A program made the translations under genes and the position numbers. Below the pieces are notes generated by a model. The model was not told the DNA's origin. It saw only the letters and a program-made list of their open reading frames with translations, and did not search any database. From NCBI RefSeq assembly GCF_008365295.1, contig NZ_CP043505.1, positions 682,001 to 746,000 on the forward strand: DNA of 64,000 nucleotides, in the 5' to 3' direction. Origin of the DNA: Agromyces intestinalis (GTDB lineage: Bacteria; Actinomycetota; Actinomycetes; Actinomycetales; Microbacteriaceae). The number at the start of each line of letters is the position of its first letter. Position 1 is the stretch's first letter. Of this stretch, positions 37,986 through 47,544 are shown piece after piece.

Positions 37986-39119
37986 ATGGCCACGACGCTG
38001 CGCGTGATCGTCGACCAGCTCGTCGCACCCGTTCCCGGCTCCCTCGGTCGCTACACGTTCGACCTCACGCGGCAGCTCATCGCGTCGGCGCCGAGCGGAT
38101 GCTCCGTGCAGGGCATCGTGTCGTCATCGCCGCCGTCCGACTACGAGCGGGTCGAGGCGATGCTGCCCGGGCTGGCGGGGCTCTACCGCACGAGTCTCGC
38201 GCGTCGCGAGCTCGCGGCGGCCTGGCAGTTCGGCATGACCACCTCCCCCGGCGGCGGCATGATCCACGCACCCGGCCTGCTCGCTCCGCTGCGGCGGCAC
38301 GAGCGTGAGAACGGCGACCAGGTCGTAGTCACCGTGCACGACCTGCTCGCGTGGACCCGCCCCGACGCACTCACCGCGTCATCCGTCGCGCAGCAGAAGG
38401 CGATGCTCAAGCGCGCCCGCAAGCACGCCGACGCCATCGTCACCCCCACCCATGCCCTCGCCGATCAGCTCGGCATGATCGCCGAGCTCGGCGACCGGGT
38501 GCGCGTCATCGGCACCGCGCCGCGCAGCGGGCTCGTCGTGCCGGCCGATCGCGAGGAGCGTCGCGCCAGGCTCGGGCTCCCCGACGAGTACCTGATCACC
38601 GTCGGCACGCTCGTGCCCTGGCACGGCGTCATCGACGTGCTCGCGGCGCTCGGCCGACCCGGCGTCCCCGATATCCCCCTCGTCGTGCTCGGGCCCGCGA
38701 GCTGGGGCGAACAGCAGCTCGCCGAGGTCGCCGACGAGTCGGGGGTGCGTGCGAACCGCGTTCGGTCGCTCGAACTCGACGATCCCGCCGATGTGGCGAC
38801 GGCGATCGCGGGCGCGAGCGCGCTCATCGCACCCGCGCATGATGCCGGCGCAGGCACCGTGCTCATCGAGGCGTTCTCGCTCGGGGTGCCGGTCATCCAC
38901 TCCGACACCGCGGCGTACGTCGAGGTCGCCGCCGAGTCCGGGCTCGCGGTCGCGATCGGCACGGGCGGGTACGTCGATCGGCTGGCCGCCGCGGTCTCGC
39001 AGGTGCTGGAGCATCCGGCCCTCGCCTCACGCCTGGCGATCGCGGGCGCCGACCGCGCTCGCGCGTTCAGCTGGCGCGACTCAGCCGAGCGGGTCTGGCA
39101 ACTGCACGCCGACCTGTAA
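37986..39119 (+). CDS. Glycosyltransferase family 4
   Basis: 377 aa. 'VPGSLGRYTFDLTRQLIAS' marks the glycine-rich acceptor-domain loop of GT4 enzymes, 'DAIVTPTHALADQLGMI' the linker, 'YLITVGTLVPWHGVIDVLAA' the start of the donor domain, and 'GTVLIEAFSLGVPVIHSDT' the EX7E-like donor site. A clear GAAGGAG ribosome site supports the start. Convergent with the LCP gene. Mannosyltransferase-like, but the donor is not certain. Confidence 0.88.
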   Translation: MATTLRVIVDQLVAPVPGSLGRYTFDLTRQLIASAPSGCSVQGIVSSSPPSDYERVEAMLPGLAGLYRTSLARRELAAAWQFGMTTSPGGGMIHAPGLLAPLRRHERENGDQVVVTVHDLLAWTRPDALTASSVAQQKAMLKRARKHADAIVTPTHALADQLGMIAELGDRVRVIGTAPRSGLVVPADREERRARLGLPDEYLITVGTLVPWHGVIDVLAALGRPGVPDIPLVVLGPASWGEQQLAEVADESGVRANRVRSLELDDPADVATAIAGASALIAPAHDAGAGTVLIEAFSLGVPVIHSDTAAYVEVAAESGLAVAIGTGGYVDRLAAAVSQVLEHPALASRLAIAGADRARAFSWRDSAERVWQLHADL

Positions 39120-39156
39120 CGCGCCGACCCGAGCGCACCGTGCGCGGCCGGCCTCG

Positions 39157-40530
39157 CTATTCTGCGGGATCCTCCGTCGCCGGCGGCGCAACCGCCTGCT
39201 GCACCAACGCGTGGATGTAGTCCCAGTCAGGCTCGGCGGGGTCGATGCCGTTCTCGGGCACCAGCTCGACGTGCACGATCGGCAGCTCCCGCGTCTTCAT
39301 GCCGAGGTTCACGAAGTACCCGAGCGCCGACTGCGGGATATCGGTCTTCACCACGTCGGCCGAGGCCGCCGCGACGTCCTGGAACTTCGCCAGCACGTTC
39401 TGCGGGTTGAACTGCCGCAGCACTGCCTCCTGCAGCACGCGCTGGCGGCCCATCCGTGCGTAATCGCCGCCCGCGACGCCGTACCTCGCGCGACCGAACC
39501 ACAACGCGTGGAAGCCGTCGAGGTGCTGCGGGCCGGGCTCGATCCAGCCGTCGACGTTGTTGTTGTCCTCGTCCCCGCCGATCGGCAGACGCGTATCGAC
39601 GTTGATGTCGACACCGCCGAGCGCGTCGATGAGCTGCTCGAAGCCCTGCATGTCGATGAGCACGAAGTACTGGATCTCGAGGCCGGTGACGCCTTCGGCT
39701 GCGTCGATCATCGCGTCGATGCCCGGCTCGCTGCCCCGCGCGACCGCGTCGGGATACATCTCGGGCGACTTCAGCTCGACCTCGGTGTAGATCGAGTTGA
39801 GCAGGCAGACGTCGACCTCGCAGCCGTCGATCGCACCGTACCCCTCGGGGTAGGCGGCCGCCAGCGGCGAGTCTTCGGGGAAGGGGACGTACTCGAGGTC
39901 GCGCGGCAGCCCGATCATGACCGCCTGCCCGGTGGTCGCGTCGATGCTCGCGACCGTCATGCTGTCGGGGCGCATGCCGTCGCGGTCGGGCCCCGAGTCG
40001 CCGCCCAGCAGCAGGATGTTGTATCGGCCGTTCGCGTCGGGCGGCGCCGGCGGGCTCTGCACGAAGACCGACGAGAGGAACCCGCTCAGCGATGTCGCCA
40101 CGTACGCGCCGTAGATCGCGCTGCCCGAGAGCGCGACGAGCACCACCATGCTGAGCGCGGCCATTCCCGGCCCGGCACCCGGCGAGGTCTTCACGAGCCG
40201 CACGAGGCGCAGCGTGTCGAGCGTGAGCACGACCCAGAGCACCGCGTAGAACAGTGCGACGATCGCGATGGCCCACAGCCCGGCGGTGGTCGTCAGAATG
40301 GTGTACAGCACGGTCGGCCAGGCGAGCCAGACGACCAGCGCCACGATCGCGAGGAACCACAGCACGAGTGTCGCGCCGAGCCCGAACCGGCCGAGCCGCC
40401 GATTGCCGGCCAGCACCTGCACCGAGCCGGGGATCAGCACGTTGAGCAGCACGAGCCACCACCCGCGACGGGTCATCACCGTACGGGACGAGACGTCGGG
40501 GAACCGGATCGGACTTGCCGCGAGGCTCAT
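39157..40530 (-). CDS. LytR-CpsA-Psr (LCP) family glycopolymer ligase
   Basis: 457 aa. Unusually, the N-terminal third holds four or so hydrophobic segments (about 20-145) rather than one. The LCP domain follows with '[20 protein letters not shown]', '[20 protein letters not shown]' and the conserved Arg in 'PRDLEYVP', later '[17 protein letters not shown]'-like '[10 protein letters not shown]' and '[17 protein letters not shown]'. LCP enzymes attach undecaprenyl-linked glycopolymers to peptidoglycan outside the membrane; Asp and Arg residues named above bind the pyrophosphate. Its ATG overlaps the purE stop by 4 bp. It probably attaches the product of the upstream locus. Confidence 0.9.
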   Translation of the reverse strand: MSLAASPIRFPDVSSRTVMTRRGWWLVLLNVLIPGSVQVLAGNRRLGRFGLGATLVLWFLAIVALVVWLAWPTVLYTILTTTAGLWAIAIVALFYAVLWVVLTLDTLRLVRLVKTSPGAGPGMAALSMVVLVALSGSAIYGAYVATSLSGFLSSVFVQSPPAPPDANGRYNILLLGGDSGPDRDGMRPDSMTVASIDATTGQAVMIGLPRDLEYVPFPEDSPLAAAYPEGYGAIDGCEVDVCLLNSIYTEVELKSPEMYPDAVARGSEPGIDAMIDAAEGVTGLEIQYFVLIDMQGFEQLIDALGGVDINVDTRLPIGGDEDNNNVDGWIEPGPQHLDGFHALWFGRARYGVAGGDYARMGRQRVLQEAVLRQFNPQNVLAKFQDVAAASADVVKTDIPQSALGYFVNLGMKTRELPIVHVELVPENGIDPAEPDWDYIHALVQQAVAPPATEDPAE

Positions 40531-41033
40531 CGGGACTGCTTCAGCCGCTCGTTCTTCTCCTCGACCAGCGCGGCGAGCGATGCGGCGTGACGCTCGAGCG
40601 CCTCGGCGAGGGAGGGGTCGGATGCCCCGAGGATGCGCACGGCCAGCAGGCCTGCGTTGCGTGCGCCGCCGATCGACACGGTCGCGACCGGGATGCCGGC
40701 GGGCATCTGCACGATCGACAGCAGTGAGTCGAGCCCGTCGAGCCGGGCGAGCGGAACGGGGACGCCGATCACGGGCAACGTGGTCACGGAGGCGAGCATG
40801 CCCGGCAGGTGCGCGGCGCCGCCGGCCCCGGCGATGATCGCGCGCAGGCCACGGGCGGCGGCCTGCTGCCCGTAGCCGATCATCTTCTCGGGTGTGCGAT
40901 GCGCCGAGACGACCTCGACCTCGTGCGCGACGCCGAACTCGTCGAGCACGGCGGACGCCTCCTGCATGACGGACCAGTCGGAATCGGATCCCATCACGAC
41001 GCCGACGAGGGGGGCGGGGTTCGTCTCAGTCAC
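40527..41033 (-). CDS. purE: N5-carboxyaminoimidazole ribonucleotide mutase
   Basis: 168 aa. '[19 protein letters not shown]' and '[13 protein letters not shown]' are class I PurE signatures, with '[15 protein letters not shown]' after them. It converts N5-CAIR to CAIR in purine synthesis, working with PurK encoded 70 bp upstream. The GTG start has its own TACACT box, so purE can be transcribed apart from purK. It overlaps the LCP gene by 4 bp. Confidence 0.96.
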   Translation of the reverse strand: MTETNPAPLVGVVMGSDSDWSVMQEASAVLDEFGVAHEVEVVSAHRTPEKMIGYGQQAAARGLRAIIAGAGGAAHLPGMLASVTTLPVIGVPVPLARLDGLDSLLSIVQMPAGIPVATVSIGGARNAGLLAVRILGASDPSLAEALERHAASLAALVEEKNERLKQSR

Positions 41034-41040
41034 CCGATCG

Positions 41041-41046
41041 AGTGTA
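41041..41046 (-). promoter_or_regulatory. -10 hexamer TACACT for purE
   Basis: Minus-strand TACACT in the purK-purE gap ends 7 nt before the purE GTG, giving a leaderless purE-LCP transcript. Confidence 0.4.
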
Positions 41047-41103
41047 GAGGCGGGCGCTGGGAGAACCCCGCAGCGCCACGGCCTCGACGGGACCCCCCGG
41101 CCC

Positions 41104-42234
41104 TCAGTCCTGGAACACCGCCGCGGCCGACCTCGCCTCGTAGACCACCTCGTCGAGGTCGTCGCCGACCGCGGTCACATGCCCGACCTTGCGACCGGGG
41201 CGCGGCTCCTTGCCGTAGTTGTGCACCTTGGCGGTCGGATGGTTCGCCATCGCCTCGGGGTACCGGTCGACGAGCTGGCCCTCCTCGGGGCCGCCGAGGA
41301 TGTTCACCATGACCGACCACGCGTGGTGCGTGCCCGTGCCGCCCAGCGGCAGGTCGAGCACGGCGCGCAGGTGCTGTTCGAACTGCCCGGTGGTGGCGCC
41401 GTCCATCGACCAGTGCCCCGAGTTGTGCGGGCGCATCGCGAGCTCGTTCACCAGCACACGGTCGTCGACGGTCTCGAACAGCTCGACGGCGAGCACCCCG
41501 GTGACGCCGAGTCCGTCTGCGATCGCGACCGCGACGTCGGCCGCGACATCCGCGAGCCGCCCGGCCGATTTCGGCGCGGGCGCGATGACCTCGCTGCAGA
41601 CGCCGCCGACCTGCACGGTCTCGACGAGCGGCCACGCGGCGACCTCGCCGCTCGGGCGGCGGGCGACGAGCTGGGCGAGCTCGCGGCGGAAGTCGACGAG
41701 CTCCTCGACGAGCAGCGCCCCCGATCCGCCGTCCTCGGCGGCAGCGGTGAACCACTCCGACACCTCGGCCGCGCTGCGCACGACGCGCACGCCCTTGCCG
41801 TCGTAGCCGCCGCGCGGCGTCTTCACGACCGCGGCCCCGCCGTGCTCGGCGATGAACGCGTCGAGCTCGGCGGGCACGAGCACCCGCGCCCAGTCGGGCA
41901 CCGGCAGACCGAGCTCCGAGAGGCGCTCGCGCATGAGCAGCTTGTCCTGCGCGTAACGCAGCGCGTCGGGCCCCGGCCGCACCGGGACGCCGGCGTCGAC
42001 GAGCGCGCGCAGCACGTCCTGCGGCACGTGCTCGTGATCGAAGGTGACGACGTCGACGGTCTTCGCGAAGTCGAGCACGGTCGCCGTGTCGGTGTAGTCG
42101 CCGACCCGCTCGGCGGCGATCGCCGCCGCCATGCCCTCGGCCTCGGCGAGCACGCGCAGGTCGACCCCGAGCTCGATCGCCGCCGGCACCATCATCCGCG
42201 CCAGCTGTCCGCCGCCGATCACTCCGACCCGCAC
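41104..42234 (-). CDS. purK: 5-(carboxyamino)imidazole ribonucleotide synthase
   Basis: 376 aa ATP-grasp enzyme. '[20 protein letters not shown]' starts the pre-ATP-grasp domain, '[19 protein letters not shown]' is the glycine-rich loop, and '[20 protein letters not shown]' holds the Mg-binding Glu and Asn. It makes N5-CAIR from AIR, bicarbonate and ATP. The GTG at 42234 has GGAGG 9 nt upstream; GTG at 42243 would leave no space for that site. Confidence 0.95.
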   Translation of the reverse strand: MRVGVIGGGQLARMMVPAAIELGVDLRVLAEAEGMAAAIAAERVGDYTDTATVLDFAKTVDVVTFDHEHVPQDVLRALVDAGVPVRPGPDALRYAQDKLLMRERLSELGLPVPDWARVLVPAELDAFIAEHGGAAVVKTPRGGYDGKGVRVVRSAAEVSEWFTAAAEDGGSGALLVEELVDFRRELAQLVARRPSGEVAAWPLVETVQVGGVCSEVIAPAPKSAGRLADVAADVAVAIADGLGVTGVLAVELFETVDDRVLVNELAMRPHNSGHWSMDGATTGQFEQHLRAVLDLPLGGTGTHHAWSVMVNILGGPEEGQLVDRYPEAMANHPTAKVHNYGKEPRPGRKVGHVTAVGDDLDEVVYEARSAAAVFQD

Positions 42235-42278
42235 CCGTGCCACCCTCCGTCGCGGCCCACCGCGTGCGGGCCTCGCCC

Positions 42279-42284
42279 AGTCTA
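42279..42284 (-). promoter_or_regulatory. -10 hexamer TAGACT for purK
   Basis: Minus-strand TAGACT lies about 36-45 bp before the purK start, in the 80-bp divergent gap to gtrA. Confidence 0.4.
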
Positions 42285-42301
42285 CGAGGCGGCGGCACGA
42301 C

Positions 42302-42307
42302 TACGAT
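42302..42307 (+). promoter_or_regulatory. -10 hexamer TACGAT for gtrA
   Basis: TACGAT ends 6 nt before the GTG start at 42314, in leaderless spacing. It is divergent from the purK promoter. Confidence 0.4.
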
Positions 42308-42313
42308 GGCCGG

Positions 42314-42922
42314 GTGAACACGCCCGCCGCTCCACTTCGCAGGCTGTGGCACGGCTTCGTCGCGTACCTGCTGAAGTTCGGCGCCGTGGGGCTGATCGGT
42401 CTCGTGATCGACGTCGCACTCTTCAACGCGCTGCGGCTCGGCCTGTTCGGCGCCGACGGCTGGGCGCAGTCGGCGATCGGCGCCAAGACCATCTCGACCT
42501 CGGTGGCGATCGTGTTCAACTGGGTCGGCAACCGCTACTGGACCTTCCGTCGGCATCGCCGGCGCAACTACGTGCGCGAGTTCGCCGAGTACCTGCTCGT
42601 CTCGCTCGGCGGCATGGCGATCTCGCTGCTCTGCCTCTGGATCAGCCACCACGTGTTGGGGTTCACCAGCCTGCTCGCCGACAACATCGCCTCGAATGTC
42701 GTCGGGCTGGGCCTCGGCACCGCATTCCGGTTCCTGCTGTACCGGTACTGGGTCTGGGGCGCGTACCGGGCCGACGGCCTGTCGGCCGCAGCCAGGGTCG
42801 AGGAGGCCCAGCGCGCCCTGTTCGAGGAGCCGTCCGCGAGCGCGGGCGACGCGAACGCCGGCGAACCGGATGCCCCGGCTCAGGCCTCGGCGCCGCCGCC
42901 GGGCTGGAACCACGGCGGGTAG
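42314..42922 (+). CDS. GtrA family membrane protein
   Basis: 202 aa with four membrane helices in the first 150 residues: 'FVAYLLKFGAVGLIGLVIDV', a second around 55-72 with 'VAIVFNWVGNRYWTF', and two more. 'NWVGNRYWTFRRHRRRNYVR' is the GtrA signature. The 50-residue tail is Ala/Glu-rich. GtrA proteins are thought to flip polyprenyl-phosphate sugars. Rv3277 occupies the same place beside purK in M. tuberculosis. The 3' end overlaps the convergent DarT-like gene by 43 bp. Confidence 0.88.
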   Translation: MNTPAAPLRRLWHGFVAYLLKFGAVGLIGLVIDVALFNALRLGLFGADGWAQSAIGAKTISTSVAIVFNWVGNRYWTFRRHRRRNYVREFAEYLLVSLGGMAISLLCLWISHHVLGFTSLLADNIASNVVGLGLGTAFRFLLYRYWVWGAYRADGLSAAARVEEAQRALFEEPSASAGDANAGEPDAPAQASAPPPGWNHGG

Positions 42923-43737
42923 ACCGCCACCTTCGCCTTCGCCCCGACCGCGGCGAGCGCCTGGCGCACCCGGTCGCGCACGCGGTCGTTGGCGACGGCG
43001 ATGAGCGAGAACCGTTCGATCGGCACAGGCCCGAGCACGAGGATCTCTGCACGGTCGAACGGCGAGGACTCCTCGATACGAGCGAGCCGGCGGAGCATCC
43101 GCTCGACGGCGTCCCAGCCGACCACGAACTCGTCGCCGGCGATCGCGGCGTCGGAGGCGCCCGCCGCGATCGCCTCGGGCTGCGCCTCGCGCGGCCCGAG
43201 CGTCGAGGCGACCGAGCCGACGAACAGCACATGCTCGGCGGCCGGGCGCTCGACCGCGTCGGCGGTGAGTCGAGGGTCGGGGCGGCCGCTGCGCACCGCG
43301 TCCCACACGTCGGCGTCGGTCGAGAGCAGCAGGGGCACGTACTCGGCGATCGCCGCCCCCGTGCCCGGAACGTGCGCGACGCGGCGGAACTCGCGTGCGG
43401 CGGGCGCGGCGAGATCGACGGCGGGCGTCGCGGCCGGGTCACCGGCATCGGGCAGCACGGCACCCGCGCCGAGGATCCCGGCGAGGTTGTCGATGTGCGT
43501 GACGTGGTAGACGCGCAGCGCACGCACGTCGATGGGCACGGCCCGCTCGCCCGTGCGACGACCGGGCACGGCCGTGCGGCCGATGGCACGGGTCGCGGCA
43601 GCCTTCGTCGCGGCGGCGCGGGACGCCGCGGTGCGTGAGGATGCCGCGCGCGGCGGTGCAGCGGGCGGCTCGGGCTGCTTCGGGGGGAAGCAGATCGCGC
43701 ACAATCCGTCGTCGAATCCGTGGATGCACTCGGCCAA
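42880..43737 (-). CDS. DarT-like ADP-ribosyltransferase (DUF4433)
   Basis: 285 aa from TTG at 43737, which has GGAGAGG a few bases upstream. Residues 4-16 hold a Cys cluster ('ECIHGFDDGLCAICFPP', C4, C13, C16), then an Ala/Arg-rich linker to about 65. The DarT-like domain starts with 'VYHVTHIDNLAGILGAGAVL' (about 76-95), has 'EYVPLLLSTDADVW' and ends with 'DRAEILVLGPVPIERFSLI', whose Glu is a candidate catalytic residue. DarT enzymes ADP-ribosylate thymidine in single-stranded DNA. No macrodomain (DarG) antitoxin gene is adjacent. It may be a different DUF4433 subgroup with another target. Confidence 0.7.
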   Translation of the reverse strand: MAECIHGFDDGLCAICFPPKQPEPPAAPPRAASSRTAASRAAATKAAATRAIGRTAVPGRRTGERAVPIDVRALRVYHVTHIDNLAGILGAGAVLPDAGDPAATPAVDLAAPAAREFRRVAHVPGTGAAIAEYVPLLLSTDADVWDAVRSGRPDPRLTADAVERPAAEHVLFVGSVASTLGPREAQPEAIAAGASDAAIAGDEFVVGWDAVERMLRRLARIEESSPFDRAEILVLGPVPIERFSLIAVANDRVRDRVRQALAAVGAKAKVAVYPPWFQPGGGAEA

Positions 43738-43845
43738 GGGAACCCTCTCCGGCGAGCCGTCGGGTACGGCGCGCGCCGTCCGTCGAGTGTACGCGCTCGC
43801 GCTCGGTGCGGGCGCCGCTGCGAGGCATCCGACCGCCGCTTCAGC

Positions 43846-44418
43846 CTATCTGGCCCCGAAGATCACCGTGTCGCCGTCGATCTCGGAGCCGGGCCCGCCG
43901 GCCGCCTGCGCCACGAGGATCGCCCGGGCGTGCTCGGCGTCGACGAGCTCGTGCAGCGCCTCCTGCACGAGTGCGGGCCTCGGCACGTCGTGCAGCACGA
44001 TCGGACGTTCCTGCCCCGCGTCCATGTGCACATCGCCGCAGCCGAACACGCGCTGGCCGAGCGATTGGCGCACCCGGATGTCGATGCTGCGGGCGAGCGG
44101 CACGTCGCGTCGGGTGCGCACGAACACGCCCGACCGCAGGATCACCCGCCGCGTGGTGACGGTCGTGCGCCGGGTGAGCCACGCGAGATAGGGCAGCAGC
44201 ACCCCCAGCACCACGAGCACCGCCGCAAGCGCGAGCACCGCCCAGCGCTGCCAGTCCTCGGCGAGGATGCCGAGCGCGTACGGCAGCAGGCCCGCCACCG
44301 CGACGAGCAGCAGCACCGGCAGGATGAGCATCCGGCCGTGGCGCCGCACCCGCGCGACCACGCGCTCGGGCGACGCCGTCGGCGCGCCCGCGCGACTCGT
44401 CGACGGGGGGCGGCTCAT
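43846..44418 (-). CDS. PH-domain (bPH2) membrane protein
   Basis: 190 aa. A basic N-terminus is followed by two membrane helices (about 28-50 and 57-78) and a bacterial PH domain with 'LRSGVFVRTRRDVPLARSID' and 'QRVFGCGDVHMDAGQERP'. The syntenic gene in M. tuberculosis is Rv3278c. The function of the family is not established. The start lies 7 bp downstream of the birA stop on the same strand. Confidence 0.82.
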   Translation of the reverse strand: MSRPPSTSRAGAPTASPERVVARVRRHGRMLILPVLLLVAVAGLLPYALGILAEDWQRWAVLALAAVLVVLGVLLPYLAWLTRRTTVTTRRVILRSGVFVRTRRDVPLARSIDIRVRQSLGQRVFGCGDVHMDAGQERPIVLHDVPRPALVQEALHELVDAEHARAILVAQAAGGPGSEIDGDTVIFGAR

Positions 44419-44425
44419 ACGCCCA

Positions 44426-45370
44426 TTAATACCGCAGGTGGGTCACGTCCCCCGCCGCGACAGCCTGCGGTTCACCGCTCTCGCGGTCGCGCACGACGAG
44501 GCGGCCATCGCGATCGAGGCGTTCTGCCGTGCCGAGCAGTTCGGCGCCGCCGGGCAGTTCGACGCGCACCTCGGCGCCGATCGTGCCGCACCGTTCGGCG
44601 ATGCGGTCGGCGAGTCCGCTCGCGGTCGCGTCGCCGTCGGCGGCGACGAGCGTCTCGACCGCGGCGAGCAGGGTGGCGAGATAGTCGGCCAGCACCGCGT
44701 CGGCGTCGGGGCGCCGGCCGGTGGCCAGCAGCAACGACGTCGACGTGAGCGTGGGCAGGTCGTGCTCGTCGAGAGTGAGGTTGAGTCCGGCGCCGACGAC
44801 GACCGCCTCGGCGCCGGGCAGCAGTTCGGTGAGGATGCCGCACACCTTGTATCCCGAGATCAGCACGTCGTTCGGCCACTTGAGCTCGACCTCGACGAGG
44901 CCGGGGCCGTCGTCGTCGGATTCAGGCGAGGCATCCGCGCGCTTCGAGCCAGCCGGTCGCTTGGATGCATCCGGTCGCCGCGGGGCATCCGCTCGGTGCG
45001 GGACCTCCGGCGCGTCGGTCGCGACCCGCAGCCGATCGGATGCCGCGACCGCCCGATCGACCGCCTCGGTCATCGCGAGCCCGGCGATGAGGGGCAGCCA
45101 GCCCAGGGCGGCCGCGTCCAGCGGCCGGCCGTCGTACCGTTCGGGGCGCAGCAGCACCGAGATCGCGAGCGTCTTGCCTGTCGGCGCCAGCCAGGTGCGA
45201 CCGAGCCGGCCGCGCCCGGCGGTCTGGTCGTCGGTGACGACGGCGGCGCCGTGCGGCCAGTCCGCGGCCTCCGGTCCCGACGCCGCCTCGCGGAGCACGT
45301 CGTTCGTCGATGTCGCCTGCTCGAGGAACTCGAATCTCGCGACCTGCGCGCGCGACCTGCCCCACTCCAT
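44426..45370 (-). CDS. birA: Biotin-[acetyl-CoA-carboxylase] ligase
   Basis: 314 aa, no N-terminal DNA-binding domain. 'FEFLEQATSTNDVLREAA', 'QTAGRGRLGRTWLAPTGKTL' (the biotinyl-AMP loop) and 'VELKWPNDVLISGYKVCGIL' (with the key Lys) are all present, and a C-terminal SH3-like domain follows. It biotinylates the BCCP lysine in AccA3. The ATG at 45370 has GGAGG 5 nt upstream. An insert of about 45 residues rich in Ala, Arg, Pro and Asp ('ADAPRRPDASKRPAGSKRAD') precedes KWPND; see findings. Divergent from accD. Confidence 0.93.
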   Translation of the reverse strand: MEWGRSRAQVARFEFLEQATSTNDVLREAASGPEAADWPHGAAVVTDDQTAGRGRLGRTWLAPTGKTLAISVLLRPERYDGRPLDAAALGWLPLIAGLAMTEAVDRAVAASDRLRVATDAPEVPHRADAPRRPDASKRPAGSKRADASPESDDDGPGLVEVELKWPNDVLISGYKVCGILTELLPGAEAVVVGAGLNLTLDEHDLPTLTSTSLLLATGRRPDADAVLADYLATLLAAVETLVAADGDATASGLADRIAERCGTIGAEVRVELPGGAELLGTAERLDRDGRLVVRDRESGEPQAVAAGDVTHLRY

Positions 45371-45459
45371 GTGCACCTCCGGATGCGTGTCGGATTCAGG
45401 CTAGTATCCGGCTGGGATTTGTAGGAAACCCTCAACGAAGCCGCCGCAAACCCCGCCGG

Positions 45460-45465
45460 TAGAGT
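45460..45465 (+). promoter_or_regulatory. -10 hexamer TAGAGT for accD-accE
   Basis: TAGAGT ends 7 nt before GTG 45473, so the accD message is probably leaderless. This spacing decided the accD start. Confidence 0.45.
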
Positions 45466-45472
45466 GAACCGC

Positions 45473-47074
45473 GTGACCGAAGCGACCTCCGACGGCCCCG
45501 ACCTCACCACGACCGCGGGCAAACTCGCCGACCTGAAGCATCGCTACCACGATGCGGTGACCGCTGCGAGCGAAGCCGCACAGGTCAAGCAGCACGCCAA
45601 GGGCAAGCTGACCGCCCGCGAGCGCATCGAGGGTCTGCTCGACCCCGGTTCGTTCGTCGAACTCGACGAGTTCGTGCGTCACCGCACCCACGCCTTCGGC
45701 ATGGAGGAGAAGCGCCCGTACGGCGACTCGGTCGTCACGGGCACCGGCACCATCCACGGCCGCCGCGTCGCGGTGTACTCCCAGGACTTCACCACCTTCG
45801 GCGGCTCGCTCGGCGAGGTCGCGGGCGAGAAGATCATCAAGGTCATGGAGCTCGCGCTGAAGACCGGCGTGCCGATCATCGGCATCCTCGACTCGGGCGG
45901 CGCCCGCATCCAGGAGGGCGTGGTCGCGCTCGGCAAGTACGGCGAGATCTTCCGCCGCAACACGCAGGCGTCGGGCGTCATCCCGCAGATCTCGATCGTC
46001 ATGGGCCCCGCCGCGGGCGGCGCCGTGTACTCCCCCGCGCTCACCGACTTCGTCATCATGGTCGACAAGTCGAGCCACATGTTCGTCACCGGCCCCGACG
46101 TGATCAAGACCGTCACGGGTGAAGAGGTCGGGTTCGAGGAGCTCGGGGGTGCGCTCACGCACAACACCGTGTCGGGCGTCGCGCACTATCTCGCCAGCGA
46201 CGAAGAGGACGCGCTGGACTACGCGCGCACCCTCGTGTCGTTCCTGCCCGACAACAACATGAGCGAGTCGCCCGTGTACGACTCCGACGTCGAACTCGAG
46301 ATCACCGACGCCGACCAGCGGCTGAACACGGTCATCCCCGACTCGCCGAACCAGCCGTACGACATGCACCAGGTCATCGCCGGGCTCGTCGACCACGGCG
46401 ACTTCCTCGAGGTGCAGCCGCTGTTCGCCCCGAACATCCTCATCGGCTTCGCCCGCATCGAGGGCCGGTCGGTCGGCATCATCGCCAACCAGCCCAACCA
46501 GATGGCGGGCACGCTGAACATCGCGGCCGGTGAGAAGGCGGCCAGGTTCGTGCGGTTCTGCGACGCGTTCGGACTACCGATCGTCACCCTGGTGGATGTC
46601 CCGGGCTACCTGCCCGGCACCGACCAGGAGTGGACGGGCGTCATCCGCCGCGGTGCGAAGCTGCTCTACGCGTACGCCGAGGCCACCGTGCCGCTGGTCA
46701 CCGTCATCACCCGCAAGGCCTACGGCGGCGCGTACATCGTGATGGGCTCGAAGCAGCTGGGCGCCGACATCAACCTCGCCTGGCCGACGGCCGAGATCGC
46801 CGTGATGGGTGGCCAGGGCGCGGTCAACATCCTCTACCGCGCCGAGCTGAAGCGGGCCGAGGAGGCCGGCGAGGACGTCGCCGCGGTGCGCACGCAACTG
46901 GCCAACGAGTACACGTACAACGTGGCATCCCCGTTCCTGGCGGCCGAGCGCGGCGAGCTCGACGGCGTGATCGAGCCGGCCGCGACGCGCGTGGCGATCG
47001 TGAAGGCGCTGCGCACGCTCCGCACGAAGCGTGCGAGCCTGCCGCCCAAGAAGCACGGGAACATCCCGCTGTGA
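45473..47074 (+). CDS. accD: Acyl-CoA carboxylase carboxyltransferase (beta) subunit
   Basis: 533 aa from GTG 45473 (GTG 45464 also possible). Two crotonase-like halves: '[20 protein letters not shown]', '[20 protein letters not shown]' and '[19 protein letters not shown]' in the first, '[20 protein letters not shown]' and '[20 protein letters not shown]' in the second. It closely follows AccD5/PccB of Actinobacteria, which carboxylate acetyl- or propionyl-CoA for fatty-acid and methylmalonyl-CoA supply. accE overlaps by GTGA. Substrate choice (acetyl or propionyl) is not readable with confidence. Confidence 0.95.
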   Translation: MTEATSDGPDLTTTAGKLADLKHRYHDAVTAASEAAQVKQHAKGKLTARERIEGLLDPGSFVELDEFVRHRTHAFGMEEKRPYGDSVVTGTGTIHGRRVAVYSQDFTTFGGSLGEVAGEKIIKVMELALKTGVPIIGILDSGGARIQEGVVALGKYGEIFRRNTQASGVIPQISIVMGPAAGGAVYSPALTDFVIMVDKSSHMFVTGPDVIKTVTGEEVGFEELGGALTHNTVSGVAHYLASDEEDALDYARTLVSFLPDNNMSESPVYDSDVELEITDADQRLNTVIPDSPNQPYDMHQVIAGLVDHGDFLEVQPLFAPNILIGFARIEGRSVGIIANQPNQMAGTLNIAAGEKAARFVRFCDAFGLPIVTLVDVPGYLPGTDQEWTGVIRRGAKLLYAYAEATVPLVTVITRKAYGGAYIVMGSKQLGADINLAWPTAEIAVMGGQGAVNILYRAELKRAEEAGEDVAAVRTQLANEYTYNVASPFLAAERGELDGVIEPAATRVAIVKALRTLRTKRASLPPKKHGNIPL

Positions 47075-47298
47075 GCGACCAACCCGACCTCGAGGCGATC
47101 GACCTGCGCATCCGCACCGCGGGCGTGTCCGACGACGACGCCGCCGCGGCCACCGCGGTCGTGCTCGCCGCGATCGCCCAGCAGCGCGAGCAGCCGCCTC
47201 GACCCGACGGTCCCACCGACGGCTGGGTGCGGGCGGCGCGCCCGCATCGCCAGCCGTTCGAGCGCGGCCCCGGCCGCTGGGTCGGCTGGGGGCACTGA
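47071..47298 (+). CDS. accE: Acyl-CoA carboxylase epsilon subunit
   Basis: 75 aa. Small acidic protein with an N-terminal '[20 protein letters not shown]' helix and a Trp-rich end '[10 protein letters not shown]', the shape typical of actinobacterial AccE. It begins with GTG overlapping the accD stop (GTGA). The subunit bridges the carboxyltransferase and the AccA3 subunit. Too small to recognise by length alone; position and the tryptophan-rich tail support the call. Confidence 0.82.
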   Translation: MSDQPDLEAIDLRIRTAGVSDDDAAAATAVVLAAIAQQREQPPRPDGPTDGWVRAARPHRQPFERGPGRWVGWGH

Positions 47299-47386
47299 GC
47301 CCCGGCCGCATCCGCGCTCGCGCGCTCGCATCAGGTCGTCGCGATGCGGACTCGCATTGTCCCCCGAAACACCGACTTGGCAAGAT

Positions 47387-47398
47387 CCCCGATCGGGG
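47387..47398. promoter_or_regulatory. 12-bp palindrome CCCCGATCGGGG in the accE downstream gap
   Basis: Perfect palindrome in the 298-bp space between accE and the convergent membrane-protein gene. A TTGGCA lies 4 bp before it (47377-47382). It could be an operator of an unannotated transcript ending at the hairpin at 47515-47544, or chance. The rest of the gap holds no coding frame I can support. Confidence 0.25.
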
Positions 47399-47514
47399 GC
47401 AGCATAGTCATGCAGGCTCCTCATCGGAGCCGCCACGGTCGTCGGTCGGGTAGCCGATGACCGGTTGGGGGCGAGTCAGGGTGATATTCGGGTTGTCATC
47501 GTGACTCGAGCTTG

Positions 47515-47544
47515 AAGGGGCCGGTCGACTACGACCGGCCCCTT
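47515..47544. terminator. Strong bidirectional hairpin terminator
   Basis: AAGGGGCCGGTCG - ACTA - CGACCGGCCCCTT forms a perfect 13-bp stem with a 4-base loop. It lies between the convergent accD-accE and the kinase-operon genes and can serve both strands. It is the clearest terminator in the window. Confidence 0.85.

Noticed and set aside
47410..47460. 16-codon ORF (MQAPHRSRHGRRSGSR) in the gap after accE
   Set aside because: No ribosome-binding site, Arg-rich like random frames in this composition, and no conserved context to support it.
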